Assembly (NCBI GenBank): GCA_963761015.1
Contig: CAVXFL010000016.1
Location: 124,001 to 188,000, forward strand
Reading direction: 5' to 3'
Length of the DNA: 64,000 nucleotides
DNA from: CAVXFL01 sp963761015
Lineage (GTDB): Bacteria > Pseudomonadota > Alphaproteobacteria > Acetobacterales > Acetobacteraceae
Positions 15,367 to 24,543 of this stretch are shown here, piece by piece. A model generated the notes under the pieces. That model worked only from the letters and a program-made list of their open reading frames with translations. It did no database searches and was not told the DNA's origin. A program made the position numbers and the translations under genes. Numbering within the stretch: position 1 is the stretch's first letter; each line of letters opens with the position of its first letter.

Positions 15367-18243
15367 CTATTCCGCTGCCTGCGCGAAATGTTGCACCGGG
15401 CGGCAGGTGCACACCAGGTTGCGGTCGCCATAAACGTTATCGACGCGTTTCACCGGCGGCCAGTATTTCGCCTCGGCCACGAACGGCAGCGGGAACGCCG
15501 CCTGCTCGCGGCTGTAGCCGTGCGGCCAGGTATCGGCCATCACCTCGCGCGCGGTGTGCGGCGCGTGTTTCAGGGGATTGTCGGCGCGGTCCAGCCGCCC
15601 CGCCGCGATCGCCGCGACTTCCGCGCGAACGGCGATCATGGCGTCGCAGAACCGGTCGAGTTCGTCCTTGGATTCGCTCTCGGTGGGTTCGATCATCAAG
15701 GTGCCTGGCACCGGCCAGGACATGGTCGGCGCGTGAAAGCCGAAATCCTGCAAGCGTTTCGCGATGTCTTCCACCTGCACGTCGGATTCCTGCTGAAAGC
15801 CGCGACAGTCGATGATGCACTCGTGCGCCACCAATCCGGAAGGACCGCGATACAGCACGGGATAATGGTCCCCCAGCCGGCGCGCGACGTAATTGGCGTT
15901 GAGAATGGCAACCTCGGTGGCGCGCGTCAGCCCGGCGGCGCCCATCATGCGAACATAGGCGTAGCTGATGGGCAGAATCAGCGCGCTGCCGAACGGGGCG
16001 GCGGCGACCGGGCCGTAACTTTCCGCCGGGCCGGCATCGGCGCGCAGCGGATGATTGGGCAGGAACGGCGCGAGATGCGCCGCGACGCAGATCGGCCCGA
16101 TGCCGGGACCGCCGCCGCCATGCGGAATGCAGAACGTCTTGTGCAGGTTGAGGTGGCAGAGATCGGCGCCGATCGCGGCAGGACTGGTCAGCCCGACCTG
16201 CGCGTTCATATTGGCGCCGTCCATGTAGACTTGTCCGCCCGCGCCATGGACGATGTCGCAGACGGCGCGCACGTCGGTTTCGAACACGCCGTGCGTGCTC
16301 GGGTAGGTCAGCATGATCGCCGCCAGGCGGTCGGCGTGCAGCGCCGCCTTGGCGCGCAGATCGGCGAGGTCGATGTTGCCGCCGCGGTCGCAGCCGACCA
16401 CGACGACGCGATAACCGGCCATCGCGGCGCTGGCCGGATTGGTGCCATGCGCGCTTGCCGGAATCAGCACGATGTCGCGCCCGCGTTCGCCGCGCGCGGC
16501 GTGGTAGGCGCGGATCGCCAACAGTCCCGCGTATTCGCCCTGCGAACCGGCGTTCGGCTGCAAGGAGACGCCGGGGAATCCGGTGATCGCCGACAGCCAG
16601 AAGCAGAGGCGGCGAATCAGCTCGTTGTAGCCTTCGGTCTGATCCGCCGGGGCGAACGGGTGCAGGTTCGCGAAACCCGGCAGGCCGATCGGCATCATCT
16701 CGGCCGCCGCGTTCAGCTTCATCGTGCACGACCCGAGCGGGATCATGCTGCGGTCGAGCGCCACGTCCTTGTCGCGCAGCCGCTTGAGATAGCGCAGCAT
16801 CTCGTGTTCGGCGTGATACCGGTTGAACACCGGGTCCCGCAGGAATGGCGTGCGGCGTTCGAGCGAGGCGGGGATCGAGGCCGGCGCGTCGCGCAACTCG
16901 GCGCCAAGCACGGCGGCCAGAGCTTGCAAGTCCTCGGCGGTGACGGTCTCGTCGAGGGCGATGGCGACGCCCGACGCATCCAGCCGGCGCAAATTGAAGC
17001 CGGCGGAAAGCGCGCGCGCGATCACCCGATCGGCCTCGCAATCGAGCGCGATCGTGTCGAAGAACGTGCCGTGGCGTAGCGCGCAGCCGGCCCGCGCCGC
17101 CGCGTCCGCCAAGAGCCGCGCCTGCAAATTCACGCGCCTTGCGATGCGGCGAAGGCGCTCGGGGCCGTGCCAGACGGCATACATCGCGGCCATGACGGCC
17201 AGCAGCACCTGGGCGGTGCAGATGTTCGACGTCGCCTTCTCGCGGCGGATATGCTGCTCGCGCGTTTGCAGCGCCAGCCGCATCGCGGGCTGTCCGGCCG
17301 CGTCGATGCTGACGCCGACCAGGCGGCCGGGCATGTGCCGCTGATAAGCGGCGCGCGTCGCGAAAAACGCCGCGTGCGGGCCGCCGAAACCCATCGGCAC
17401 GCCGAAGCGCTGCGCCGAGCCGACCACCACGTCCGCGCCCATCTCGCCGGGTGGTTTCAGGAGCGTGAGCGCCAGTAGGTCGGCGGCGACGATGGCGAGC
17501 GCGCCGCAATCGCGCGCCGCCGCGATCTCGGCGGAGAGGTCGCGGACGGCGCCGCTCGTTCCCGGATATTGCAGCACCACGGCGAAGGGCCGCGCTGCGG
17601 CGATCGCGGCGACATCGCCCGGTGCCACGTCGGCCAGCTCCAGCCCGAGCGGCCAGGCGCGCGTCGCCAGCACCGCGCGGGTCTGCGGATGCAGATCGCC
17701 GGCCACCGCCACGACGCTCGATTTCGACTTGGCGACGCCGTGCGCCATGGCGACCGCCTCGGCCGCCGCGGTTCCCTCGTCCAGCAGCGAGGCGTTGGCG
17801 ACCGGCATGCCGGTCAGGTCGCAAACCATGGTCTGGAAGGTCAGCAGCGCCGCCAGCCGGCCCTGCGCGATCTCCGACTGATACGGCGTGTACGCCGTGT
17901 ACCAGCCTGGATTTTCCAGCAGGTTGCGCTGGATCACGGGCGGCGTGTGCGTGCCGTAATAGCCCTGGCCGATCAGCGACTTCACCGCCGCGTTGCGGGC
18001 GGCGAGCGCGCGCATCTCGGCGATCACGCCGGCTTCGTCGGTCGGCGCCGGCAAATCGAGCGGCCGGTCGGTGCGAATCGCCGTGGGCAGCGCCTTGGCC
18101 GCAAGCTCGTCGAGGCTTCCGATGCCGAGCGCCGCCAGCATCGCGGCGATCTCGGAGTCCGACGGTCCGATGTGGCGCGCCACGAACCCGTCCCGCGCCT
18201 CGAGCCGGGCGAGTTCCGCGAAGGTGTCCATCTCGTTGCTCAT
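15367..18243 (-). CDS. gcvP: Glycine dehydrogenase (decarboxylating), P protein
   Basis: PLP-dependent decarboxylase of the glycine cleavage system, which transfers the aminomethyl group of glycine to lipoyl-GcvH. The single 958-residue chain corresponds to the fused GcvPA-GcvPB form. The N-terminal half has ARHIGPSDSEIAAML, GQGYYGTHTPPVIQRN and PYQSEIAQGRLAALL. The C-terminal half holds the PLP lysine in HLNLHKTFCIPHGGGGPG. The start follows the gcvH stop by one base, consistent with a gcvT-gcvH-gcvP operon controlled by the tandem glycine riboswitch upstream. No lesion was seen over 2.9 kb. Confidence 0.97.
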   Translation of the reverse strand: MSNEMDTFAELARLEARDGFVARHIGPSDSEIAAMLAALGIGSLDELAAKALPTAIRTDRPLDLPAPTDEAGVIAEMRALAARNAAVKSLIGQGYYGTHTPPVIQRNLLENPGWYTAYTPYQSEIAQGRLAALLTFQTMVCDLTGMPVANASLLDEGTAAAEAVAMAHGVAKSKSSVVAVAGDLHPQTRAVLATRAWPLGLELADVAPGDVAAIAAARPFAVVLQYPGTSGAVRDLSAEIAAARDCGALAIVAADLLALTLLKPPGEMGADVVVGSAQRFGVPMGFGGPHAAFFATRAAYQRHMPGRLVGVSIDAAGQPAMRLALQTREQHIRREKATSNICTAQVLLAVMAAMYAVWHGPERLRRIARRVNLQARLLADAAARAGCALRHGTFFDTIALDCEADRVIARALSAGFNLRRLDASGVAIALDETVTAEDLQALAAVLGAELRDAPASIPASLERRTPFLRDPVFNRYHAEHEMLRYLKRLRDKDVALDRSMIPLGSCTMKLNAAAEMMPIGLPGFANLHPFAPADQTEGYNELIRRLCFWLSAITGFPGVSLQPNAGSQGEYAGLLAIRAYHAARGERGRDIVLIPASAHGTNPASAAMAGYRVVVVGCDRGGNIDLADLRAKAALHADRLAAIMLTYPSTHGVFETDVRAVCDIVHGAGGQVYMDGANMNAQVGLTSPAAIGADLCHLNLHKTFCIPHGGGGPGIGPICVAAHLAPFLPNHPLRADAGPAESYGPVAAAPFGSALILPISYAYVRMMGAAGLTRATEVAILNANYVARRLGDHYPVLYRGPSGLVAHECIIDCRGFQQESDVQVEDIAKRLQDFGFHAPTMSWPVPGTLMIEPTESESKDELDRFCDAMIAVRAEVAAIAAGRLDRADNPLKHAPHTAREVMADTWPHGYSREQAAFPLPFVAEAKYWPPVKRVDNVYGDRNLVCTCRPVQHFAQAAE

Positions 18244-18244
18244 G

Positions 18245-18619
18245 TCAAAGATTTTTCAGGTAGGCGGCGTAGGCGTCGCCGTCCATCAGCTTGTCGATCG
18301 CCTTGGCATCGGCGGGCACCATCCGGAAGAACCAGCCGCGTTCGTGCGGCGAGCGGTTCACGAGCGACGGGTCCTCGACGATATCCGGATTGCTTTCCAG
18401 CACCTTTCCGTCCAGCGGTGCGTAGACGTCGGAGGCGGCCTTCACGCTCTCCACCACCGCGCAGGCCTCGCCCTCCCGCATCTCGCGGCCGGGTTCGGGC
18501 AGTTCGACGAACACGACGTCGCCGAGCGCTTCCTGGGCGTGATCGGTGATGCCGACGGTGGCGATATCGCCATCCAGCCGCACCCATTCGTGTTCAACCG
18601 TGTAACGGAGCAGAACCAT
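18245..18619 (-). CDS. gcvH: Glycine cleavage system H protein
   Basis: A 124-residue lipoyl carrier that shuttles the aminomethyl group among the P, T and L proteins. The lipoylation lysine lies in the conserved AVVESVKAASDVYAP. The N-terminal part RYTVEHEWVRLDGDIATVGITDHAQEALGDVVFVELPE and the C-terminal GWFFRMVPADAKAIDKLMD are typical. The start at 18619 follows a GGAGG site; longer upstream readings are not supported. Located between gcvT and gcvP. The ligase or synthase that lipoylates it is not in the window. Confidence 0.96.
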   Translation of the reverse strand: MVLLRYTVEHEWVRLDGDIATVGITDHAQEALGDVVFVELPEPGREMREGEACAVVESVKAASDVYAPLDGKVLESNPDIVEDPSLVNRSPHERGWFFRMVPADAKAIDKLMDGDAYAAYLKNL

Positions 18620-18644
18620 CGATATGCCTCCAGGGCGCGGCTTG

Positions 18645-19773
18645 TCAGCGTGCGTAGCGGTGCGGAACGAAGGGCAGGTCGACGACATGCGCCGGCAGCT
18701 GCTTGCCGCGGACGAGCAGAAACAGCGATGTGCCCGGCGCGGCGAGATCGTTGCGCACGTAACCCATGGCGATCGGGGCGTTCAAGCGTCGGCGAGAAAC
18801 CGCCCGAGGTGACGGTTCCGGCGGCGGTGCCATCGGCGGCGACGATCTCCGCCCCGGCGCGTGCCGGCGCGCGGCCTTCCAGACTGATCCCGACGCGATG
18901 GCGATGCGTCCCGTGCTGGAGCTGATCGCGGATCGCGGCGGCGCCGGGAAAGTCCCAACGCTCGCGCCGGCGCTTGCCGATGACCCAGGCGAGCCCGGCC
19001 TCGACCGGGGTGGTCAGTTCGTCGATGTCGTTGCCGAACAGGCAAAGGCCGGCCTCCAGGCGCAGGCTGTCGCGCGCGCCTAGTCCGGCGGGGCCGACTC
19101 CCGGCTGCTCCAGAAGCTTGCGGGCCAGCGTCTCCGCCTGGTCGGCGGCCACGGAAATCTCGAACCCGTCCTCGCCGGTGTAGCCGGAGCGGGTCACCAT
19201 GGCGGGTGTGCCCGCGACCGCGATCTCGGCCATGCCCATGAAGGGCAGGGCCGCCGCTTCCGGGGCGAGCCGGGCCAGCGCCGCGGCGGCCAGCGGGCCC
19301 TGAAGTGCGAGGAGCGCGCGGTCGTGCAACACCTCGAGCGCCCAGGGATTGGCCTTGTCGGCGAGCAGCACGAAGTCACCATCCTTGCGGCTCGCGTTCA
19401 CCACCAGGAACAGGCGATCGGCATCGAGCCGGGCGACCATCAGATCGTCGCGGATTCCCCCTGCCTCGTTCAGCAGGACCGTGTAGCGCTGGCGTCCGGC
19501 GGGAAGTGCCGCGATCTCGCTCGGCACCAGCCGTTCGAAGGCGGCGGCGGCCGCCGCGCCACGCAGCACGGCCTGGCCCATGTGGGACACGTCGAACAGT
19601 GCTGCGCGTTCGCGGCACTGCCGATGCTCGGCGATGATGCCCTCGCCGTATTGAAGCGGCATCGTATAGCCCGCGAACGGCACCATCCGGGCGCCGAGCG
19701 CGCGGTGCAGCGCGTCGAGCGGAACCGACTTCGGAGCCTGGGGTGCTTCGTTGGGTTCGATGACGGTGATCAC
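18645..19773 (-). CDS. gcvT: Aminomethyltransferase, glycine cleavage T protein (one +1 frameshift)
   Basis: Folate-dependent T protein releasing ammonia from the lipoyl-bound intermediate and forming methylene-THF. Typical motifs are MVPFAGYTMPLQYGEGIIAEHRQCRERAALFDVSHMGQ, the folate-site SGYTGEDGFEISV, and GLGARDSLRLEAGLCLFGNDID. Near the C-terminus the frame breaks after GGFSPTL. One extra T (coding strand) near 18784 must be removed to give NAPIAMGYVRNDLAAPG and a normal end at VPHRYAR. As written, the product would lack its last 45 or so residues. The start is a GTG at 19773, downstream of the glycine riboswitch. As gcvH and gcvP are intact and the operon has its riboswitch, I read the lesion as a sequence error. 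Confidence 0.93.
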
Positions 19774-19796
19774 GCCGCACTCCGCGCCAAGGCCGT

Positions 19797-19819
19797 CCCG
19801 CCGGCCCGATGCCGGCGGG
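19797..19819 (-). promoter_or_regulatory. Perfect GC hairpin in the gcv leader (riboswitch expression platform candidate)
   Basis: A perfect 9-base-pair inverted repeat, CCCGCCGGC and GCCGGCGGG with a 5-base loop, lies between the second glycine aptamer and the gcvT GTG. There is no following U-run, so it is not a textbook intrinsic terminator. It could still control translation or Rho access, or pair alternatively with the aptamer 3' end. Confidence 0.55.
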
Positions 19820-19825
19820 CAACGA

Positions 19826-20018
19826 CCCCCCTCTGTCGCGGAACCTGAGAGATTCGGGCGCGATCCGGCGCCGTTACTCCGTCGGTGCGGCGCCTCGTCT
19901 TGGCGCCGGCTTTCCAGAGGCCCGGTCTCCGGCGCGGTTCCTGGTACCTGAGCGTTTCCGGGGGCGGTTGCGCCTTCGGCGGCAGGCCTCGTCGCGGCTG
20001 GCCTGCTCTCTCCCGCGT
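19826..20018 (-). promoter_or_regulatory. Tandem glycine riboswitch upstream of gcvT
   Basis: Read on the minus strand, the leader contains two consecutive glycine aptamers. The first runs from CGGGAGAGAGC through GCCGCCGAAGGCGCAACC and GAAACGCTCAGGTACC. The second runs through TCTGGAAAG, CACCGACGGAGTAA, GAATCTCTCAGGTTCC and ends GACAGAGGGG. These are the conserved core strings of the class (CCGAAGG-GCAA, CTCAGGTACC, CACCGA-GGGGTAA-like, CTCTCAGGT-CC-GACAGAG). In this class glycine binding usually turns on the glycine cleavage operon. Position, orientation and downstream genes all agree. Confidence 0.93.
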
Positions 20019-20143
20019 CGGATTCGTGCGGACCACCGGAACATGGCCGAAAACGCGGCGAGGTTCAACCATTTCCGCAGGTGGCCCGCTCAACTGGGCG
20101 CGCGCTTGACTTGGCGACGGCCGCGCCCGACTCACCAATCCCG

Positions 20144-21103
20144 ATGGCCGTTTACACCGAGGTCTCCGACGACGCACTGGCGGCATTCCTCGCCGAGTAC
20201 GACATCGGCCGCATGGTCGCGTTCCGCGGCATCGCCGAGGGCGTCGAGAACAGCAACTATTCGCTGCGCACCACCGCCGGCGACTACATCCTGACGCTGT
20301 ACGAAAAGCGGGTGAATCCGGACGACCTTCCCTGGTTTCTCGGGCTGATGGAGCACTTGGCGCGGCACGGCCTGCTTTGCCCGTTGCCGGTGCGCGCGCG
20401 CGACGGGCAGGCGCTGCGCCGGCTGTGCGCGCGGCACGCCGCGATCACCACCTTCCTTCCGGGCGTCTGGCCGCGCCGGGCGCGGGTCGAGCACTGCGGG
20501 CCGGTCGGCGAGGCTCTGGCGCGGTTGCATTTGGCCGGCCGGGACTACGCGCCGACGCGCCACAACGCGCTCGGGCCGGAAGCGTGGCGGGTGCTGCTCA
20601 CCGAGTGCCGCGGCCGCGCCGACGAGCTTCGCTCCGGGCTCGCCCACGAACTGGACGGCCCGTTGCGCGACATCGTCGAGGCGTGGCCGCGCGGCTTGCC
20701 GGCCGGCCACATCCATGCCGACCTGTTCCCGGACAACGTGTTCTTTCTTGAGGGCCGGATCTCGGGCCTGATCGACTTCTATTTCGCCGCCACCGATCTG
20801 CTGGCGTACGACGTCGCGGTCTGTCTGAACGCCTGGTGCTTCGAGCCCGACTACAGTTTCAACGTGACCAAGGCGCGGGCGCTGCTCGGCGGCTACGCGA
20901 AGGTCCGGATGCTGACCGAGGCCGAACGCGAGGCGCTGCCGATCCTGTGCCAGGGCGCGGCGATGCGCTTCGTGTTGACGCGCCTGTTCGACTGGCTGCA
21001 CGGCGCGGCCGGCGCCTATGTCACGCCCAAGGACCCGTTGGACTTTCTGCGCCGGCTGCGATTCCATCTGGCCGCGACCAGTGAACGCGCCTACGGACTC
21101 TGA
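20144..21103 (+). CDS. thrB: Homoserine kinase (aminoglycoside-phosphotransferase fold)
   Basis: ATP-dependent kinase making O-phosphohomoserine in threonine synthesis. The 319-residue protein is the ThrB type of alphaproteobacteria, of the APH/choline-kinase fold and not the GHMP family. It begins MAVYTEVSDDALAAFLAEYDIG. The nucleotide-side motif is FRGIAEGVENSNYSL...YILTLYEKR; the Brenner-type catalytic motif is HIHADLFPDNVFF, and the metal-binding Asp follows in SGLIDFYFAATD. The ATG at 20144 gives the conserved N-terminus. The gene is divergent from the gcv operon and overlaps rnhA by 23 bases, so the two are translationally coupled. Confidence 0.93.
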   Translation: MAVYTEVSDDALAAFLAEYDIGRMVAFRGIAEGVENSNYSLRTTAGDYILTLYEKRVNPDDLPWFLGLMEHLARHGLLCPLPVRARDGQALRRLCARHAAITTFLPGVWPRRARVEHCGPVGEALARLHLAGRDYAPTRHNALGPEAWRVLLTECRGRADELRSGLAHELDGPLRDIVEAWPRGLPAGHIHADLFPDNVFFLEGRISGLIDFYFAATDLLAYDVAVCLNAWCFEPDYSFNVTKARALLGGYAKVRMLTEAEREALPILCQGAAMRFVLTRLFDWLHGAAGAYVTPKDPLDFLRRLRFHLAATSERAYGL

Positions 21104-21560
21104 CCCCCCGGAGCAGCCCGCCGGCGGGATCGTGGAAATCTGGACCGACGGGGGCTGTCGGCCAAATCCCGGGCCGGGTGGCTGGGGCGCCATTCTGCGC
21201 TTTCGCGGCCGCGTCCGCGAGTTGTCGGGGGCCGAACCGGCCACCACCAACAACCGGATGGAACTGACGGCGGCCGCCGCGGCGCTGGAGACGTTGAAGC
21301 GGCCGTGCCGGGTGATCCTGCACACCGACAGCGAGTATTTGCGCAACGGCGTGACGCGCTGGATGGAGGGCTGGGTGCGACGGAACTGGCGCAATTCGGC
21401 CGGCGACCCGGTGGCCAACATGGACCTCTGGCGGCGACTGCTCGACGCCGCTTCGCGCCATAAAATCGACTGGCGCTGGATTCGCGGCCATTCGGGCGAG
21501 CCGATGAACGAGCGCGCCGACGCGCTCGCGACCGAAGCGCGGCGAGCCCTCGGGCATTAA
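21081..21560 (+). CDS. rnhA: Ribonuclease HI
   Basis: Endonuclease cutting RNA in RNA-DNA hybrids, for example Okazaki primers and R-loops. All four catalytic acidic residues are present: D in EIWTDGGCRPNPGPGGWG, E in NNRMELTAA, D in LHTDSEYLRNG, D in NERADALATEA. The catalytic-loop histidine is in WRWIRGHSGE. About 159 residues, standard size, preceded by a short Pro-rich start. The GTG start at 21081 lies within the end of thrB, the usual neighbour of rnhA in this group. Confidence 0.95.
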   Translation: MNAPTDSDPPEQPAGGIVEIWTDGGCRPNPGPGGWGAILRFRGRVRELSGAEPATTNNRMELTAAAAALETLKRPCRVILHTDSEYLRNGVTRWMEGWVRRNWRNSAGDPVANMDLWRRLLDAASRHKIDWRWIRGHSGEPMNERADALATEARRALGH

Positions 21561-21727
21561 CCACCCCCTGCGCGCTGCACGCGCTTTTCGCCGGCGGGCT
21601 CATCCGCCGTGCGCGCTGGCACGTATGACGGTAGCGGGCCGGGCTGGCCGGCCGGCGCGTCCTAGGTGTTCGCCGAATCGCACCGTGTCGGCACTGCCGT
21701 GACGCGTCTCGGATAAGGGGGAGAACC

Positions 21728-22261
21728 ATGTCGGGCATTATGGACGGCTCGCTTCTCGAAGCCGCGGAATCGCATCATCAGAAGATCAGGTTTCAGGCCA
21801 AGGGCAGCGTGATGCAGGCGCTGGCCGCTGGGCGCGCCCTGCTCGCGGCCAAGGCCGCCGCGCCAGGCAAGCGCTGGCTCGCGGTCCTCAAGCAATCCAC
21901 CTCGATGAATCCGCGAACCGTCCAGCGCTACATGCTGGTGGCCCGGGCGATGGACGCCGGACTGCTCGGCGCCGACTTCGAGAACATGAGCTTCAGCCAC
22001 GCCTACCGGCTCGCGGTGAAGCAGGCGGAGCGCGCCGGCCGGCGGACCAGCGCCGTCGCCGCCGGTGGCGCGGCTTCCAGTGGAGCGGCATCTGAGCAAG
22101 TCAGGGCGCTGGTCCAGTTTCGCCAGGCGGCCCGCGCGGCGATGTCGGTCGGCGTTCCGCTGACGAAGCTCGAACGCGAGTTGAGCGAGCGGATCGGCCC
22201 CAGGGCCCTGAACGGCACCTCGCCGAACGGCACCTCGGCCCGCGAGAACGCGGAGGCCTGA
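21728..22261 (+). CDS. DUF3102-like protein
   Basis: A 177-residue, probably cytoplasmic protein. The core MQALAAGRALLAAKAAAPGKRWLAVLKQSTSMNPRTVQRYMLVARAMDAG matches the pattern of DUF3102-like proteins (aGrlLieaK...fs.rTaqrYm), which carry a helix-turn-helix-like segment and are often on plasmids or phages. The C-terminal half is Ala-rich with a second helical stretch (VPLTKLERELSERIG) and an NGTSPNGTS duplication. GGGGGAG precedes the ATG. It is convergent with the GMC oxidoreductase operon. DNA binding is plausible; no target is known. Confidence 0.6.
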   Translation: MSGIMDGSLLEAAESHHQKIRFQAKGSVMQALAAGRALLAAKAAAPGKRWLAVLKQSTSMNPRTVQRYMLVARAMDAGLLGADFENMSFSHAYRLAVKQAERAGRRTSAVAAGGAASSGAASEQVRALVQFRQAARAAMSVGVPLTKLERELSERIGPRALNGTSPNGTSARENAEA

Positions 22262-22291
22262 TCGACCTACTCGCGCGGGTTAATTAGCCGA

Positions 22292-23944
22292 TCAGCGCCC
22301 CACGAGTTCGCCGCGCCGCGCCATGGCGGCGATGCGGTCGCCGGTGCGGCAGGCGACCGCCTGGATGGTCAGCGAGGGATTGACGCCGCCCACCGTCGGC
22401 ATGGTCGAGCCGTCGCAGATCCAGAGATTGGGAATATCCCAACTCCGCCCGTCGGCATTCACCACGCTGTCCCGCCGGTTGAAGCCCATCCGGCAGGTGC
22501 CGCCGAGATGGGCGGTGCTTTCCGAGTCCCAGATATCGCGCGCGCCCACGGCTCTCATGCTGCGCGTCATGAAACGGATCGCGTGCTCGTAGAGCTTCTT
22601 GTCGTTCTCGCAATATGCGAACGTCGCGCGGGCGACGGGGAGGCCGAAATCGTCCTTCTCGTCGGCGAGCGTGACCCGGTTGCTCTCCTGCGGCAGCACC
22701 TCGCCCACGATCTTGAGCCCGGCCCAATGATTGTAGAGGGACATCGCGTCCTTCAGCCGCTGTCCCCATAGTCCCTTGCCGCTGGCCAGGCCGCGCGCGA
22801 ACTCCATCACCAGCGGACCCTGGCTCATGTAGGCGTAACCGCCGTGGAAATCCTTCTCGTCGTCGGCGTAGTTCCAGTGCTCGCAAATCGCCAGCGAGGG
22901 CGGACCCTTGTTCCAGCGGATCTCCTCCTCCATCACGCCCCAGACGGCGTGGTTGGATTGCACCATCAGATTCTTGCCGACCAAGCCAGTGCTGTTGGCG
23001 AGCCCGTCGGGATATTGCGGACAGGCGGAGTTGAGCAGCAAACGCGGCGTTTCGATCGCGTAACCTGCGACGACCACGTTCTTCGCTTTCTGATGGCGCC
23101 AGCGCCCTTCGCGGAAATAGTCCACGCCGTTCACCCGGCCGTCCATGCCCACGGTGACGCGGCCCACCATGGCGAGATCGCGGACCTCCGCGCCAGCCGT
23201 GATGGCGCGGGGGATCCATGTGACCAGCGCGCTCTGCTTGGCGTTGGTGGCGCAGCCGAGCTTGCAGAAGCCGCGATAGACGCAAGGCGGCGAGGCGCCG
23301 CGCGGGGCGGAGACGGTGGCCAGCGGCGTCTCCGACCATTTCACGCCGAGCGCCTCGGCGCCGCGCGCCAGTACCAGACCCGATGCGTTCACCGGATGCG
23401 CGCGATACGGGTAGCGCCTGCGCGGCGGTCCCCACGGATAGTTCACCGGCCCCGAGATCTTCAGCGCGTCTTCGACGACATCGTAATAGTGCCACATCTC
23501 CTCGGCGGAGATCGGCCAGTCCACGGCGTAGCCGAGCTTGGTACGCGATTTGAACCAGTCGGGGCGGAAGCGCAGCGACACCATCTGGAAATGCACCGTG
23601 CTGCCGCCGACCGACATGCCGCTGTTGTTGCTGCCGAGTTCCAGCGGGTTCTCGCCATCTACGATGCGGTTGGGCGTCCAGTACAACTTCTCCTGCTCGA
23701 TCTCGTCGGACGCGAAATCCTCGAGCGGCCGCCAATATGCGCCGACATCGAAGGCGACCACGGAGAAGCCGGCCTCGGCCAGCTTGCAGGCCAGCGTGCC
23801 GCCGCCCGCGCCGGTGCCGACGATGGCGAAGTCCACGTCCTCGGATTCCTTGTACTCCTTCATCGGAATCCATTGGCCGGGATAGAAGACGTTGGGCGCG
23901 CGTCCGTGCTTCGCGCGCGGCATCCGCGTCGGATCGTCAGCCAC
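22292..23944 (-). CDS. GMC-family oxidoreductase (gluconate-dehydrogenase-type large subunit)
   Basis: A 550-residue FAD enzyme. The N-terminal dinucleotide motif is FAIVGTGAGGGTLACKLAEAGFSV. GMC landmarks follow: the SVGGSTVHFQ region, HLGGTCRMG, and the C-terminal signature DGSTMPTVGGVNPSLTIQAVACRTGDRIA. The type is that of membrane-bound sugar/sugar-acid dehydrogenases such as gluconate 2-dehydrogenase, which work with a small subunit 3. That subunit is encoded immediately upstream and overlaps by 8 bases. There is no signal peptide, as usual for this subunit, but the small subunit also lacks one here. The enzyme is last in a five-gene operon with a TPP enzyme, an enolase-superfamily protein and an 8-TM protein. 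The substrate is probably a polyol, sugar or sugar acid. Confidence 0.87.
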   Translation of the reverse strand: MADDPTRMPRAKHGRAPNVFYPGQWIPMKEYKESEDVDFAIVGTGAGGGTLACKLAEAGFSVVAFDVGAYWRPLEDFASDEIEQEKLYWTPNRIVDGENPLELGSNNSGMSVGGSTVHFQMVSLRFRPDWFKSRTKLGYAVDWPISAEEMWHYYDVVEDALKISGPVNYPWGPPRRRYPYRAHPVNASGLVLARGAEALGVKWSETPLATVSAPRGASPPCVYRGFCKLGCATNAKQSALVTWIPRAITAGAEVRDLAMVGRVTVGMDGRVNGVDYFREGRWRHQKAKNVVVAGYAIETPRLLLNSACPQYPDGLANSTGLVGKNLMVQSNHAVWGVMEEEIRWNKGPPSLAICEHWNYADDEKDFHGGYAYMSQGPLVMEFARGLASGKGLWGQRLKDAMSLYNHWAGLKIVGEVLPQESNRVTLADEKDDFGLPVARATFAYCENDKKLYEHAIRFMTRSMRAVGARDIWDSESTAHLGGTCRMGFNRRDSVVNADGRSWDIPNLWICDGSTMPTVGGVNPSLTIQAVACRTGDRIAAMARRGELVGR

Positions 23945-24542
23945 GCTTCTTCTCTTTCGCTTCCCACGAATCGCGCCGGTCCAAGCCGAGGCGCACGTAG
24001 CCGCGGATCGACGCCGGTCCGCCGTAGCCGACCTCGTTCCAACCCGCGGGATGGCCGTAATAGTAGGTGACGATGTCGTGCAGCAGCCGGCTCTTGAAGA
24101 ACTTGATCGGTTTCATCGCCGCCCATTCCGGGCTGCGCACGTCGCCTTTTTGCACCAGTTCCAGCACCGTTTCCTGCCGTCCGCCCGACAGCTCGCGAAA
24201 CCGCGCGCCGTAGCGAAGCCGCAATTCGTCGTCCAGCGCGCGCAGCCCGATGCGCCAGCATTGCTGCATCGTCGGCATGTCGGCCTCGCGCTGCCCGTCG
24301 GTCTTGTTGTCGGCCATCTTGGCGTCGACGAACGCCGGGATGGGAACCGGGGTCAGCGGCCCCGGCTCCTGCGGAATGATGCGGTCGCAAATCGCCTGCA
24401 ATGTTTGCCATTCGTCGTCCGTGAAGAAGCGCCGCGGCGGGATCTGGTGCAAGCGTTCGTCGAGGACGGAGCGGTCCTTGTCGTTGAAGGAGACCGTGTT
24501 CCACTTGTCGAGGACGTTGTAGCCCGGATAGCGCGAGCGCAT
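23937..24542 (-). CDS. Gluconate 2-dehydrogenase subunit 3 family protein without a Tat signal
   Basis: A 201-residue accessory subunit of GMC dehydrogenases. The family core is RRFFTDDEWQTLQAICDRIIPQ...PIPAFVDAKMAD and the C-terminal YYYGHPAGWNEVGYGGPASIRGYVRLG. Subunit 3 normally has a twin-arginine signal that carries the folded GMC subunit to the periplasm. Here the protein starts MRSRYPGYNVLDKWNTVSF, with no signal and no hydrophobic segment. Either the complex stays on the cytoplasmic face or it is exported by another route. It overlaps the GMC gene and lies one base after the 8-TM protein gene. Confidence 0.85.
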   Translation of the reverse strand: MRSRYPGYNVLDKWNTVSFNDKDRSVLDERLHQIPPRRFFTDDEWQTLQAICDRIIPQEPGPLTPVPIPAFVDAKMADNKTDGQREADMPTMQQCWRIGLRALDDELRLRYGARFRELSGGRQETVLELVQKGDVRSPEWAAMKPIKFFKSRLLHDIVTYYYGHPAGWNEVGYGGPASIRGYVRLGLDRRDSWEAKEKKRG

Positions 24543-24543
24543 G

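Noticed and set aside
15304..17079. 591-codon plus-strand frame opposite gcvP
   Set aside because: gcvP is complete and conserved on the other strand; the plus-strand translation shows only low-complexity Arg/His/Gln-rich sequence.
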